Positions 45,591 through 58,875 of a stretch of 64,000 bases of DNA are shown in pieces (position 1 is the stretch's first letter; each line of letters opens with the position of its first letter). The notes beneath the pieces are model-generated. The model was not told the DNA's origin. It ran no database searches and worked only from the letters and a program-made list of their open reading frames with translations. The DNA is taken from positions 97,314,036 to 97,378,035 of the forward strand of contig CM043947.1 of NCBI GenBank assembly GCA_014529385.2, written 5' to 3'. The translations under genes and the position numbers were made by a program. Source of the stretch: Adiantum capillus-veneris (taxonomy: Eukaryota > Streptophyta > Polypodiopsida > Polypodiales > Pteridaceae).

Positions 45591-46914
45591 GGGTTACATG
45601 GAATGTTGGTGCAGCCAAAGTTGGTCCGAGCTAGAAAGTGGTCTATGCCAAGTGAGGGCTGTAGGCAGGTGTAGTGCAGAAGGCTAGAGCAGGTATGGAG
45701 TCCCTGGGCAGACAAGTGGCAGCGGAAATGTATGTTTTATGTGGCTCTTTAAGCCAAAAGAGCTAAAGGATGGTCTAGATGGGATAGCAGGTAAAGGTGC
45801 CACAAATGCCAAGTCAGTGCTCTGGAATGAAGTGTTCAAGGTGCTCTAGAAGCAGGTCTAGACGGCTCATCAAACGAAGCCTCGATGCTCAAGATATTGA
45901 AGTTCAAAGTTAGAAGGTTTAGCAGATCCTCGACGGACAAGGCAGCTGGGGGTAGGTGGCCTAGGCAAATGTTAGCAAATAGATGCATAGAGATTGAATT
46001 CTGGAGCATGCTTGTCTTCTCGAATTGTAGATCGGAGCTCTGGATAGCAAGTTATGGCCAGTTGAAGTTTTTTCGGGGGCCATTTATGAGCGAAGTTGAC
46101 CGCATTGGAAATCGTGCCATCTAGGTTTTTTTGGGTCTCGACAGAGTTTTAGAAGGCAACGTGAATTCATGTGGAGTTGGCAGGAACTGACTGCACATCA
46201 ATTGGATGCCTGATCAGCGAGGTACCACATGTCAAAGCTTGGGATTGCTTTTTAAGGGGTGCATGCAGATGGTTTTCCTCGATTTTTGCGGCACTTTGTT
46301 TGAGGCCATCGAGGAGGTGGGATGTAGAGCTAGCCGAGGAGAATGAATCTCGAAATGTGCACCTCTAGTGGGGTTTTTTGAAGGGGGCAATCGGTCGACC
46401 GGGAAATGTGAGAGGTGCTGCTAAACTGGGTCACAAAAAAAGAATAAAATACTTGTTGAACTAATTTTGTGTAAAGCCTTCAACCCCCAATGAGCTGCAG
46501 TTGGAGGGAAGGGTGCAACGTGGCCTAGAATTAGTCCCACATGCACAAACGGGGGTTCGGATGGAAAGGTTTAAGGGTTGGGCCGTGAGGCCTCACTGAG
46601 ATATAGGTTGGAGAGGGGGGAGCTTGGAGCCCCCTGCTGGGTATGGTGTCCGCCTTTAGATGCTGCGTGAGCACTACAAAGTGGCATGAATGGCGTGGCA
46701 AGGCTGTTTTAGCCGATGCCAATGGCGCACAGTGCCGGTGGTTGGCGGTAGACAGGGTGGCTTTCATGGCGCTGTAGTCCTGCACAGTGATGACATGGCC
46801 GGCCAATTGAGCGGCCGTTCTTGCGGCCCTTGGAGGCCCCATCTTTTGAAGACGAGGGGGGAGGGCATTAGTGATATCGCTAATGCCTGCCCAACATGAA
46901 GTAAGGGGCATGCC

Positions 46915-47078
<164 letters not shown>

Positions 47079-47349
47079 CAGATTCCAGACTGCACGGAGC
47101 CCAAAGGGTGGCCATTTCAAATGGCGACCAGGAGGGGTGCCATGTGCAAAAAGATGGTGGCTACGCAGATCAAAGGGCCCATTTCAAACAAGGGCAAGCC
47201 AAGGTGAATGGTGAGGAGAAAGAGAGAGAGAAGGCAGCTCAAAGGGAAAGTCAAAGGAGCAGTGGAAGTTTGGGTAGTCCAGAGGATAAAAAATAAAGAA
47301 AAGATGAAAAAATAAAAAATGCTTAGGGGCAGTAACGACATCGCTAATG

Positions 47350-47375
47350 CCCCCCCCCCCCCCCCCCCCCCCCCC
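47350..47375 (+). repeat. 26-bp poly-C tract
   Basis: Uninterrupted C run inside the R2 LTR. Length is likely unreliable in any read type. Confidence 0.9.
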
Positions 47376-48109
47376 AAGTGCAAGAGATCCAAAGAGAGAA
47401 GATGAAGCCAAAGGCGGCTACCTCCTCCCAAAGTTACCAAATGTGGATGCAAGAAGGACCAATCACAGCCCAGATGCCCAAATTGAAAGGGGAACCCCTA
47501 TATAAACCATTTTTGAGCCTTTTTTCACGATTTTTGCCAGAGTAGGCTTCTTGCCAGGGCCTTGAGCCGGTGAGCTTGCAGAGAGCCAAGATAGAGTGTG
47601 TGTGAGTTCTTGGGTTGGATTTTTTGTGCAGAGGTGTGTGCCTGCAAAGCCCCAAGTGCACGTTTTCTTGCCGAACGACCATGTGGGTGCAGTGTTTGAT
47701 GTAAATGAGTTGTAAAGAGTGTTTGAGTAGTGGTGAAGCCTCCATTGTGTTTCTCTCACGTCGTTTCCCCCTCCCCCCTTCTCTTTCTCCTGCTCTTGTG
47801 TCTCTCCTCGGTGCCAGCAATGTGGATGTATGTGCCCCCCGGACTGACGATGTTTTGAGTGAGAGAGTAAGATTGAGTGGCTGTGTGCACGTGTAAGGGC
47901 GGAGACAGATCGTGGTAGTAGGAGTGCATTGTGTGGTGGATTTGTGGAGTGTGTGAGGTTAGGAAGAGAGCAGGCGGTGGTCTGCTAGTGTGAAGTATGT
48001 TTTTGAAGGTGTTTTCTGAGAGGATAGGGGTGCTGTGGATACCCTGAGCTATAGAGAGGCCCTTGTGTTTGTGCCGGGTGTGTTCCCCCATTCCCCCTCT
48101 CCATCTTCT

Positions 48110-48128
48110 GGTGCCCCCACTGAGGAGT
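48110..48128 (+). other. Candidate primer-binding site of R2
   Basis: TGGTGCCCCCACTGAGGAG, five bases after the LTR end. G5 has TGGTGCCCCCATGGAGGAG six bases after its LTR. I cannot name the tRNA. Confidence 0.55.
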
Positions 48129-48199
48129 GTGCTGATGCTCCTAGTTGATGTCAAAGCGGTGATTTTGGTGATGCCAAAGGTGCGGCCTTTGAAGAGCTG

Positions 48200-49340
48200 G
48201 TGTTGCTAGTGATGGCTTGGACGAGATTTCCTATTTTCACTAAGGGCAAAGATGCGGAAGCTTGGCTTCAAGACTATGGATTGTTCGTGTTGGAAAGCAG
48301 TCTACCGAGAGAAGACGGTGCGGTACAAGTGTTCCCGCTCTCGTTTCGTGGTAAAGCAAGGCTATGGTTCGATAGCCTTGGTGAAGAATAAAAGGTAGAT
48401 TGTAAAGTCCTAGAGGTGGCTTTTTGAAGAAGATTTGTAGCGGATGTGCAGCTGGACGAAGTAAAGCGGAAGCTGGACAGGTTGAAGCAAAGCTTGGAAG
48501 GTGATTTCCAAGCGTTTGAGTGGGAGTTCGAAGCCCTTGGGGGGAAATTGATCATGGTAACTGCTGCTGAGAAAATGTTAGCTTTTTAAAGTTGAGTAAA
48601 TTCATGGATTTCCTGCATGAAGAAGTGCATGATAAGGTTGAATTAGATGGCTCGATGCCGTATGAAGAGGCGGTAGCTCTAGCGAGAGGGCGGACCAAAA
48701 AGATGTTGAAGAGGCGCGAAGCTAGGCAGGGTTTGTCAGGCACTGTGATGCCAAGGCAATGTGATGTAGTGGTAGTCAAGCGACATGTGGTGCGAAGAGA
48801 AGTACAAGTGTGAGAAGAACCAAGGGTTCTTTGGTTACAGAGAGACAGGGTGGCTCCTATGCCGAAGATGCCGGCTAGAGCGGTTCCAATTGTGGAGGAA
48901 GGGTAGGTGGTTCCAGAGTGGACAAAGGATGTGCTGCCAAATTCAAATGTGGTTGTAGAAGATCCATTGGAATGTGGTAAAGACCAAAGAGTGCAGCTTG
49001 CAGACGAGGTCGAAGTGGTAAAGCTAGAGGAGATTCCCGAGCTAGAAACCGAGGAAGAGATTGAGTCGAGTGACAGTAGCTCTATGGACACAAACACGAG
49101 TGACCAAGTCGTCTCAATCCAGGTATGATGAGTTTGACCTCTTACATGTGAGTAGAGAAGCAGTAAATGTGTGCGAGGAGCAGCATGAAGTGCAAGCCGA
49201 GATGCCTAGTGGAAACCAAGTGGAGCAGTCTAGACCTACAAGTGATGATGTGCAGGTAAAGGTGATGTGTGGTGACATGCTAATGGCTATGATGATGAAG
49301 GTAGTGATGGAATGTGCCATAGTGGTGCTATATGTGTAAA
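48200..49340 (+). pseudogene. R2 gag, degenerate
   Basis: KGKDAEAWLQDYGLFVLESS, VFPLSFRGKARLWFDSLGEE, then FMDFLHEEVHDKVELDGSMP and YEEAVALARGRTKKMLKR, a Retrotrans_gag domain split by a stop at 48389 and frame shifts near 48590. Then acidic frames (EEIPELETEEEIESSDSSS) with no zinc knuckle. 49341-50130 holds one more open stretch (49367-49825, acidic, no motif) and nothing else recognised. Confidence 0.65.
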
Positions 49341-50130
49341 GTCTTGCCAAAAGAGATAGGGAAGCCTTGTCTATGGTGGCAGAGCGTGATGTAGTGGTAG
49401 AAGAGCAAGTGATTGCAAGCAACAAGCAAGTGGTGTTGTTTGACCTTGAAGGGCCAGTTGACAAAGAGGAGCTCGATGATGCTGGAATTGAGTGCATGAC
49501 AGGTGAGACGGGCAGTGCAAAGTCAAAGATAAAGGTGCTTCCTATGCAGTCAGTGCACTCTATAACAGGTGATGTGGGTTCCAAGGTGGTGTCCAAGATT
49601 TCTAAGGAGGTCTGTGAGTGGTGGTTGAAAGGGATGCTGATAAAGGCGGTTGTGCAGTGGGCTGTTGAGCAGGTACATGATTTTCTGGATGAGGATCTAG
49701 CTTTACATGGATGGGAGGGTGGGTCAGGTATGTCAGAAGTGCTGGTTGAACAGGATGGTGAGCACAATGGTGCTCTATTTGGTGTTCTTGGAGGTGCTTT
49801 GTTGCAAGTGGGCAATTTGCCATGAGTGCTTGGAGTGTAGAGGTATGTTGCTGATGGTTTGGGTATGCAGTTGGCTATGTGCCTTGGTGCGGCACTATGT
49901 AAAGTTGTTACAAGTGGACGAAAGAGATCAGTGGAAGGTGCGATTGATGATAGGTAAAGCAGGGGGTTGGGCAACCTACTTGAGCAACAACGGCGGGTAG
50001 CAGATGCTAGTTTATGTACATATGCTAGGTGTTTTTGTGGTGTGCAGAGAGTTTGCTTTGGGTGTGTAGTTTTTTAGTGCAATAAGCTTGTATGTGGTCG
50101 AACATAAACGTATGACAATGGGGTGGGCAA

Positions 50131-51214
50131 TGATGGTGCAACCAAAGTTGGTCCGAGCTAGAAAGTGGTCTATGCCAAGCGAGGGCTGCAAGCAGGTGCA
50201 ATGCAGAAGGCTAGAGCAGGTATGGAGTCTCTGGGCAGGCGAGTGGCAGCGGAAATGTATGTTTAATGCGGCTCTTTAGGCCAAAAGAGCTAAAGGATGG
50301 TCTAGATGGGATAGCAGGTAAAGGTGCCAAAAATGCCAAGTCAGTGCTCTAGAATGAAGTGTTTAATGTGTCTAGAAACTTGTCCAGACGGCTCGTCAAA
50401 CAGAGCCCCAGTGCTCAAGATACTGAAGTTCAAATTTAGAAGGTTTAGCAGATCCTTGACAGACAAGGCAGCTGGGGGCAGGTGGCCCAGGTAGATGTCA
50501 GTAGATAGATGCATAGAGCTCAAATTTTGGAGCATGACTGTCTTCTCGGATTGCGGATTGGAGCTCTGGATAGCAAGTTAAGGCCAGTTGAAGTTTTTTT
50601 GGGGGCTAGTTATGGGCCAGGTTGACCGCAATGGAAATCGTGCCATGTGGGTTTTTGTGGGTCTTGACAGAGTTCTAGAAGGCAAGGTGCTTCATGTGGA
50701 GTTGGCAAGAACTGACTCCACATCAATTGGATGCCCGATCAATGAGGTACCACATGTCAAAGATTGGGATTGCTTTTTTAGGGGTGCATGCAGATTGTTT
50801 TCCCCGAGTTTTTGCGGCACTTTGTTTGAGTCCATCGAGGAGGTGGGATGTAGAGCTAGACAAGGAGAATGAATCTCGAAATGTGCACCTTTGGAGGGGT
50901 TTTGTGAAGGGGGCAATCGGCTGACTCGGCAATGTGAGGGGTGCTGCTAAAGTGGGTCACAAAAAAAAAACTTGTTAAACTATTTTTGTGTAAAGGCTTC
51001 AACCCCCAATGAGCTGCAGTTGGAGGAAAGGGTGCCACGTAGCCCGACATTAGTCCCACATGCACAAATGGGGGTTCGGATGGAAAGGTTTAAGGGTTGG
51101 CTGTGAGGCCTCACTAAGATATAGGTTGGAGAGAGGGGAGCGTGGCGCCCCCCGCTGGCTATGGTGTCCGCCTTTTGGCGCTGTGTGAGCACTACGCATT
51201 GACATGAATGGCAC
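50131..51214 (+). repeat. R2 3' LTR, left part
   Basis: Aligned with 45609-46710. It ends at 51214 in GACATGAATGGCAC, where G5 begins, and continues at 63117 as GCGTGGCAAGG; the uninterrupted R2 5' LTR reads ATGGCGTGGCAAGG at 46688. The short frames here are not genes. Confidence 0.8.
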
Positions 51215-52454
51215 TGTCAGGAATTTTTTGGATGAAGATAAAGTCACTAATCCATGCTAAAAAGCTTTCTCACTAGCCTCGAATACATAGATGTACATAA
51301 TGCTTTGAGTTTTTGGAGTGCTCTTGTAAAATTTATATATAAAGGCTTGGATCTGCTTAGTCATTTGCAAGAGTTTCGGGTTGGTCGAGCTTGTAAAAGG
51401 TGGTTTTCAATAAGTATTTTCAATCATGCTTGATAGCCGGTGCATCGGACTCATATATCTTGAGCTACATGCATTTGAAGTGAGTGGTTCCTTACTTCGA
51501 AAGTGGGTGTGGATGCATGCGAGGAAAGGCAAGTGGGCTAATTTGATAGATTTAATTAGAAAAAGTATGGCCAAGGATTTTTGGAAATAGCCGAAGTGAT
51601 AAGCTCCGAGCCGGGCTTTACAATGTCACATTTGGTGCTTGGAGTCACCCGCCACGCCTCCGCCAAGATTGCTCGATGTGGGGAGCAAAATAGGAAATTT
51701 ATAGGCTTAAGTGGGGAAGTGGGAGGATGGTGCCAAGTGGCAATGGAGTAATCCCACATGGGGGGGGGGGGAGAAAGTGGAAATTGGAGGGTATAAGGGG
51801 AGGAGTGGGCACCCCCTAAGGTTGTATCAAAGGGGCAAATGGAGCTTCTCTTGCCTTGCTAATGGGGCGCATGGGTGTTGGGGGAGAGAGGGGGCACCCA
51901 TTGTGAGCTCCCACTGCCTGGACAGGCACGTGGTCACCTTTTATTCCTCGGACACTTGCCCCCACCCCATTCCTTGGTTAAATAATCATCGACAGCTCAT
52001 TTTCCACCCAAAAAATGCCAAACTTGGACCAATTCAAAGGTGCCCAAGGAGAGAACCATGTCGGCTAAGAGGAGATAGAAAATACTTTGGAATAAGAGCC
52101 AAAAAATCCCCCTTTTCAATAGCTGCAATTCCCTGCACACCCTTTTTCCTAACAGAGACTAGCTTCTTTGGAGCTTTTGAGAGATACCCCAACTTCGAAA
52201 GCTTGTAACTCTCTCGTCTGTTGTTGAAATCAAGCATATGGAGACTCTACAGAGGTCTACACAACATGAGATTCATCTTTATGGTCTTGGTTTTCATGAA
52301 TTTTAATCACAGTTTGGGTTAGGACTGTTTCCCGCCCAACTTTACAGGTGTTCGACATAGGTGTTGTCGTCAGCTTTATGGTGTTTCCTTCCGATGGTGT
52401 GGTGTGTGCAACGCTATAGAGGTTCTTGTTTTCCTTCTTGTTTGCACACTAACA
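51215..52454 (+). repeat. G5 5' LTR
   Basis: 1240 bp, TGTCAGG ... CACACTAACA, with a TATA box (TATATAAAG, 51335-51343). It corresponds to 58195-58875 and 62217-63116. Confidence 0.87.
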
Positions 52455-52460
52455 TCATTT

Positions 52461-52479
52461 TGGTGCCCCCATGGAGGAG
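52461..52479 (+). other. Candidate primer-binding site of G5
   Basis: TGGTGCCCCCATGGAGGAG, six bases after the LTR end. Same first ten bases as the site of R2. Confidence 0.55.
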
Positions 52480-52769
52480 CAAGTGCTCTTATGCTCCAAT
52501 TCTTGTGAAATATGTCTATTCTACAGGTAGTGAATGTAAAAGGGATGTGGGTCCTTATGGACAACTGCCTATGTATGTGCAAACTGTGGACAACACTTGA
52601 GGCGGTCGTATAATTGGATTGTAGCCTTTGGAGGGTCATGAGGTTTTGTGAAGCCAAACACTGGGGGACCGAATTACCCACTATGAGGTGGATTAGGTAC
52701 TGGAGCAATCCATTGACATCCCTTGAGTTTTTGACGTCACATGTAGGTGTTTTTGTGGCAATCAAACAT

Positions 52770-53784
52770 GGTAGACGAGTTCCCACAGTTTCATGGATCG
52801 CCTAATGAAAATGCACAGATGTTTATTGAAAAGTTGGAAGTCAATTAATTAGTGTGCAATATACTAGACCAAGCTATATTGTTGCGACTACTGCAGTATA
52901 GTTTACAGGATGAGGCAAAAGTTTGGCTACACAATTTTGAGGAGTTGATGCAAGCACAAAATCTAGGGGTGGTTTTGGACTACAATTGTGTGAAGCAAGC
53001 TTTCATCGCACAATACCAATCCATCGAAGTACCTGATGAAGTTAGGCATAAAATTTTGGGGTACACTTAGAGGGCTAATCAAAGTGTTGACGATTTTGTC
53101 ATGTTGTTCACCCGTTTATGGGATAAATGGGCCCGGGCTTTGGGAAACGAGATCCCTCCATCCATGTTAAAGAAGGACCATTTTGTGGCAAACCTAAACG
53201 AAAGTTTGAAGTTCAAAGTTGAGCTAAAAAGGCCCGCCACCTTCGAGGAGGCAGTCGCCATTGCCAGAGAGAAAGAATGGAAAGCTCAAAAGCTTAATGA
53301 ATACGGGAAAGCGGTCCCTGAGCAAAATAATGGTAGCCAAAAGGAGAAGAATTTGATAGAAGCTGGAGGCCAACCTATTCAAAGGGCTGTTAATACCAAA
53401 CATTTGCAACAAAATATGCAAAACATGATGACCATGATATAGGAATTACGACTTAGTGTTCTTGGTGGTGGAGGTGGTCGTGGTCGTGGAGGTGGTAAAG
53501 GGATGGCTCAGGCATGTGAAGCTCATCCTAATGCTAATGCAGGCTGTGGACAAGATGGTTTTGAGCCGCAGAGGAGGTTCATTCCTACTTGTTATAATTG
53601 TGGTGAGCTTGGTCACATCAACAGTTATTTTCCAAAGCCAACAAGGATGGGAGGGGATATGTTTCCACTTCCTCCACAGATTCCTAACAAAGCTAATGAT
53701 TATGCTTTAGATATACGGGGAGATCAAAGTACTGGTCAGAAAAATCAAGCCTCAACCTCTGGTGGTCATGTGGGCATTGTGTGA
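52770..53784 (+). pseudogene. G5 gag
   Basis: VDEFPQFHGSPNENAQMFI, LRLLQYSLQDEAKVWLHNFE, FVMLFTRLWDKWARALGNEI, ELKRPATFEEAVAIAREKE, a glycine/arginine-rich stretch and a zinc knuckle CYNCGELGHINSYF, in which the last Cys of C-x2-C-x4-H-x4-C has become Tyr. Stops at about 52847, 53069 and 53441. Confidence 0.8.
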
Positions 53785-54833
53785 GTCGAAAAGAAAGAAG
53801 CAGATGTGCTGCCAGTAAGCAAAAGAGAGAGGGAAGGCTATGCAGCACCAGGGCCTAGCAAAAAGAAAGGGAAGGAGAAAGAGGGTGAACATGTGAAAGC
53901 CAAGAGAAAGAGAAAGCATCATAGACGATTTGAAGTGGCAAATTTACCATTGGGAGAAGCCAAACAACTTACAGTTTAAAGGAAGACCTGATTGGGAGGA
54001 AAGTAGATTGTACTTTTGGACACTTGATGAATATGGTGCCCAAACTTAAAAGGCATTGGAAGTCATTAGTGAATCCAAAAAAAGAGCCGAAGCATGGACA
54101 AGTCAAAGTGTTGTCTGTGGGAGAGTTACCCAGAATTTGTTCTGTGGTGAACGCTTGGCACAAAGGTGTGGGCATGGGAGAAGTCTATATTGATGGAGGT
54201 GCTCAAGTTTGTGTGATCACACAGTCATGTGTTGAGAGATCGGGTCTCATTACTTGCGGAAGCTCTAGGTTTTTGATTTGACTAGAAAACCATGCCAAAG
54301 TGAAATGTTTGGGAATGATCAAGAATTTGGAAGTCAAAGTCTTTAACATGAAGGTTATGGTAAACTTTCATGTTATGCCAGCTAGTTTGAGAGCCTTTCC
54401 TCTCATTTTGGGATGACCTTGGTTGAGAGCTATCAGTGTCGTGCAAGATTGGCGCAAGGTCACAATTGGTGTGCATGATAAGAAGGGTGAAAAGAGAGTG
54501 TTTGATATGACTACCAAACAACCTCTGGCACTTGAAGATGTGAGTGAGAATGATGAGTCCAAAACTACCAGTGATGATAGTTCTAAAGACTCAAAAAGTA
54601 GCACTACTTTGAGTTCTAGTGATGAGGGTGAAGTGTCATTCTTGTTGTTGGATGAGGAACAAAAAGAAATTAGTGAAGTGTTGCAAATATCAAGGAATAT
54701 AAATGCTTCAAGCCGTTTAGAGAAACTTGAAGAGTTGATGCAACCTAAACAGGAACTACCAGTGAAAAAAGAGTTGATTCAAAATATGATGAGTACTGAT
54801 TTGACACACAAGGAGAAAGAAGGGGGTACTTAG
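53785..54833 (+). pseudogene. G5 protease and linker
   Basis: VYIDGGAQVCVITQSCVERS is a retropepsin active site with Gly in place of Ser/Thr after Asp (DGGA). After a frame change VMPASLRAFPLILG ends the domain. Then a serine/acid-rich linker (KTTSDDSSKDSKSSTTLSSS). Preceded by a basic spacer (KRERKHHRRFE). Confidence 0.72.
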
Positions 54834-55740
54834 CAATGTTGGACAAGTTTCCAAATCTTTTCATTACCTCATATAAGGAAATAAGGGGTTTTGTTGGGGA
54901 TCCTATGAAGATCAAGCTAGTTGAAGGGGAAAAGCCAATATGACAGAGATTAAGAAGGATGGGTAAGGAACAGATGAATGCTTTAAAGGAAGAATGGATA
55001 AGCTTTTGGATGTAGGGTTCATTGTGCCAATGGATAATGCTGAATGGGTGAGCCAAAGAAAGATGGGTGTTGGAGAGTTTGTGTTGATTACAAGCCACTA
55101 AATGCGGTGAACAAGAAAAATCCTTACCCTTTGCCTTTTATTGATCAATTGTTAGATGCAGTGGCTAGTTTTAAGAGATACAGTGTCTGTGATAAGTATT
55201 CGGGTAGTTTCAACTTATCCTTGCTCCTGAAGACAGGAAAAAGACTACTTTTATCACGCCATGGGGTTGTTTCTGATTTTTTTGCCTTCCTTTTGGGTTG
55301 ACAAATGGGCCAGGAGCCTTTGAAAGAAATGTAGATTGGGTCCTTACCCCATTCCTTTGGAAGTTTGTCAAAGGATTCATAGATGATTTTTGTGTATACA
55401 GTTCAAGGAAAGAGCATGTTTAAAAGCTTGAAATGACTTTTGCCAGGTATGATGAATGCGGGGGTCAGCTGAATCCTAAAGAATGTCATTTGGCACAGCC
55501 ATGGGTGAAGCTTCTTGGGCATGTTATTTTAGAAAATGGGATTGAAGCAGATCCAAAGAAAGTAGAGGCTTTGCTGTTACTGTCATCTCCAAAAGATACT
55601 AGATAGTTGGCCACTTTCATACAAAAAGTTAAATATCTATCTCGCTTCATACCCTTGGCATTGCAGCTATTATATCCACTGCAGCAAACAGTCAAGAATG
55701 ATCCTTTGGAATGGTCTCATGACTGTGATGAGGTTTTCGA
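54834..55740 (+). pseudogene. G5 reverse transcriptase
   Basis: In several frames: [46 protein letters not shown], then FGLTNG-like, KGFIDDFCVYSSRKEHV (catalytic FIDD), LNPKECHLAQPWVKLLGH and LSRFIPL. The order is correct but at least four frame changes and stops occur. Confidence 0.82.
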
Positions 55741-56060
55741 CAATGTTAAAGAGGTTTTGAGTATGCTCCCAATTATGTAGGCTCCTGATTGGGAAAAGGA
55801 GTTCTATGTTAACACATTAGTGGAAGATGATGCTATCGGGGCTATGTTATTGTAAAAGGGGAAGGAATCTCAGTATATGAAGCCTGTTCATTATGTTAGC
55901 AAAGTAAAGACTCCTCATGAAAGAGATTTTTTGGAAATTGAATTGGTGATGACCAGCATGGTTTATGCTTGTAGACGATTCACTACTTGCTACAAAATTC
56001 ATTCACTTTCCTCACCATTTATTCATTGCTTCTGCAACTATTCAATAATTCAAATATACT
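55741..56060 (+). pseudogene. G5 RNase H (gypsy type)
   Basis: APDWEKEFYVNTLVEDDAIG, GKESQYMKPVHYVSKVKTPH and LEIELVMTSMVYACRRF mark the standard RNase H of gypsy elements, where the Asp of YVDTL-type strand is not preserved. Short and eroded; the C-terminal third is missing. Confidence 0.7.
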
Positions 56061-56354
56061 AATTAGGAAAAATTTGGACTCACAAAGGGGCCTTATAAGG
56101 AGTTTGACTTCCTCTCTCATGTCCAAAACGGGCATGCGGTAAAATTTTTTCAAATCCATTCTAAACTTGACGGAGATTTGGTAGTTAGAATCTTCTCTTC
56201 AAGCTTTGTCTAATGATATATAGCACGCCACGAGATTCCTCATATTTTGAAAGATTCTATTTTTGATTCTCTAGATTCTCTAGATACTCCGGTTTTGGTT
56301 AAAGAAGAGGTGGTGCGAAAGAAGGAAGGCAGGACTCTTGCCATCCCTAATTCT

Positions 56355-56730
56355 TCACTGTTATACTTTGATGGTTTTTATTGAAGAAGTCATGATGCTG
56401 CTTCAGGAGGTATTGTTATTTATGATGCACAAGGAAAGCTCATGAGGAAGCAAGGACTGAAACTTGATGCAAAGAGTAACAATGAAGCAGAATACATGGC
56501 TCTTGAGGGTGGTTTGCATATTTGCTTACAATTGGGAATTAGACGCTTGCAAATTAAAGGAGATGCTTTGTTGGTTGTGAAGCAAGTGTTGGGAGTATGG
56601 AAGAATAAGAACCCTAAACTGAAGAATTTATGCTTCAAAGTGAAGGCGTTGCTCAAATAGCTTGAAGCATGGAGTTTGCAACATATTGAGAGGTCTCTAA
56701 ATGAAGAAGCTCATGATGCTGCCCAAGAGA
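56355..56730 (+). pseudogene. G5 second RNase H (archaeal type)
   Basis: LLYFDG, GIVIYDAQGKLM, SNNEAEYMALEGGLHICLQL, LQIKGDALLVVKQVLGVW and ERSLNEEAHDAAQEM carry the Asp-Glu-Asp-Asp pattern and the NNEAEY signature of aRNH. It differs from the gypsy RNase H before it. Known in plant Tat-lineage elements as a separate acquisition. Confidence 0.82.
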
Positions 56731-58050
56731 TGATCACTTTTGCGTTTGTGGTAAAGGCAGATGCCCCTTTATATAATGGGAGGGAAATCTTATCAAAGGA
56801 AGTGAATTTTCTATTGACAGGTGTTCTACCTGAAGGTTTACCGTCTTCTAAAAAGTACGTGCTCATAAGAAAAGCCAGGAAATACAAAATGCTTGATGAT
56901 ATGCTTTACATGAAAGGAGGTGATTTGGTTTTGCGTCGTGTGCTTTGGAAAGAGGGAATTTACAAAATCCTGGAAGAAAATCATGAGGGATCTTGTGGAA
57001 GCCATTTTGCTATGAACATCATGTTGCATAAGGTCTTGCAAGAAGGTTATATATGGCCGAGTATTCAACGGGATGTTAATCATTGGTGCAAGTCGTGTTT
57101 GCCTTGTCAGAGGATGGGAAAGAGAATTTTGAAGCCTGAATTGCAAAAGACAATTCTAGCTTTTGACGTGTTTGAGAAATGGGATCTCGATGCCATTGAA
57201 CCCTTCCCTATGACTAGAAAAAGAAATGCTTACATCTTGACCACAATGGATTATTTGTCACGATGGGCAAAAGCCAAGGCTGTCAAATAGATTACCAGTA
57301 AAGAAATGGAATTTTTTTTTAATGAGTACATATGTTGCAAATTTGGGGTGCCACTAGAGTTACTTTTTGATAGAGGACCAGGATTTAGAGGAGAGTTGTT
57401 TGATTTCTTATGCAAAAAGCTCAATATACAACATAGGTACAATCCTCCCTATTATCCAAAATGCAATGGTCTTAATGAAATGTTCAATGGAGAGTTGGTA
57501 AAGATTTCAACAAAGATGACTCAGACACATGGGAAGAATTGGGATTCAAAGTTGCCTTGTGAGTTATGGGCCTACAAAACTGCTATCAAAATGAGCACAA
57601 GATTATTCCCTTACCACTTGGTTTATGGAAAGGAAGCTTTATTGCCAATTGAAGTGGAAATTCCTACTCTCAAGTTGTTGTCATTGGAAGATGAGGAGCA
57701 AACAAATGCATGGCATAAAAGATTATTGGATTTACAATGCTTGCAATTGGATAGAGTTTTAGCTTTGAGCAACTATGAGGAAATGTCAAGGAAGGCTTAG
57801 CTAAAAGCCAATGAGTGCGTGGAGGATAAAAAAATTGAGAAGGGTGATTTGGTGTTGCGATACAATAGTAAATTGGACAATACCTTCTAGAAGAAATTTG
57901 AAATGAAATGGGAAGGTCCTTTTACTGTTGTAAACAAATTTGAAAATGACACATATTAGTTGGCAGACTTAAATGGTGCACAACATAAATATCGTGTCAA
58001 TGGTTATAGATTGAAGAAGTATCTGGCATGTTTGATACAATCGTGAGTGA
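56731..58050 (+). pseudogene. G5 integrase
   Basis: Zinc-binding HEGSCGSHF and CKSCLPCQRMGKR; core WDLDAIEPFPM (Asp), LFDRGPGFRGEL (Asp) and YPKCNGLNEMFNGEL (Glu kept); C-terminal NKFENDTYX and NGYRLKKYL-like. Stop at 57288 and near 57798. Confidence 0.85.
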
Positions 58051-58194
58051 TGAAATACTATCAATAGAAGGAGACAATGTGGAAACATCTGAAACTGTGG
58101 ATGAGGTTTATGGGGATGAGATGCAGCAGTTGTTCACCCTAGACACCTCTGCTTGTCATGAATGATCAAGCAGGCTAGGGCGGCTGGCAAGCTA

Positions 58195-58875
58195 TGTCAA
58201 ACAAATTTTGGATGAAGATAAAGTTACTAATCCATGCTAAAAAGCTTGCTCACTAGCCTCGAGTACATAGATGTACATAATGTTTTGAGTTTTCAGAGTG
58301 CTCTTGTAGAATTTATGTATAAAGGCTTGGTTCTACTTAGTCATTTGCAAGAGTTTTGGGTTGGTCAAACTTCTAAAAGGTGGTTTCCAATAAGTATTTT
58401 CAGTCGTGCTGGATAGACGGTGCATCGATCTCATATATCATGAGTTACATGCATTTGAAGTGAGCGGGTCCTTACTTAGAAAGTGGGTGTGGATGCGTGC
58501 GAGGAAAGGCAAGTGGGCTTATTTGATACATTTAATTAGAAAAAGTATGGCCGAGGATTTTTGGAAATAGTCGAAGTGATAAGCTCTATGCCGGGCTTTA
58601 CAGCGTCGCATTCGGTGCTCGGAGTCTCCCGCCACGCCTCCGCCAAGATTGCTCGGTGTGGGGAGCAAAAAAGGAAATTTATAGGCTTAAGTGGAAAAGT
58701 GGGAGGATGGTGCCAAGTGGCAATGGAGTAATCCCACATGGGGGGGAGAAAGTGGAAATTGGAGGGTATAAGGGGGGGAGTGGGCACCCCCTATGGTTGT
58801 ATCAAAGGGGCAAATGGAGCTTCTCTTGCCTTGCTAATGGGGCTTGTGGGTGTTGGGGGAGAGAGGGGGCACCCA
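58195..58875 (+). repeat. G5 3' LTR, left part
   Basis: Begins TGTCAAACAAATTTTGGATG after GGCGGCTGGCAAGC. Corresponds to positions 1-685 of the 5' LTR. Its last 347 bp (58529-58875) recur at 62217-62562. Confidence 0.87.

Noticed and set aside
48552-49974. Two long minus-strand Ser/Thr-rich frames (181 and 286 codons)
   Set aside because: They lie antisense to the R2 gag and its acidic linker; the composition is what the reverse strand of Glu/Asp/Val-rich coding DNA gives. No motif and no promoter.
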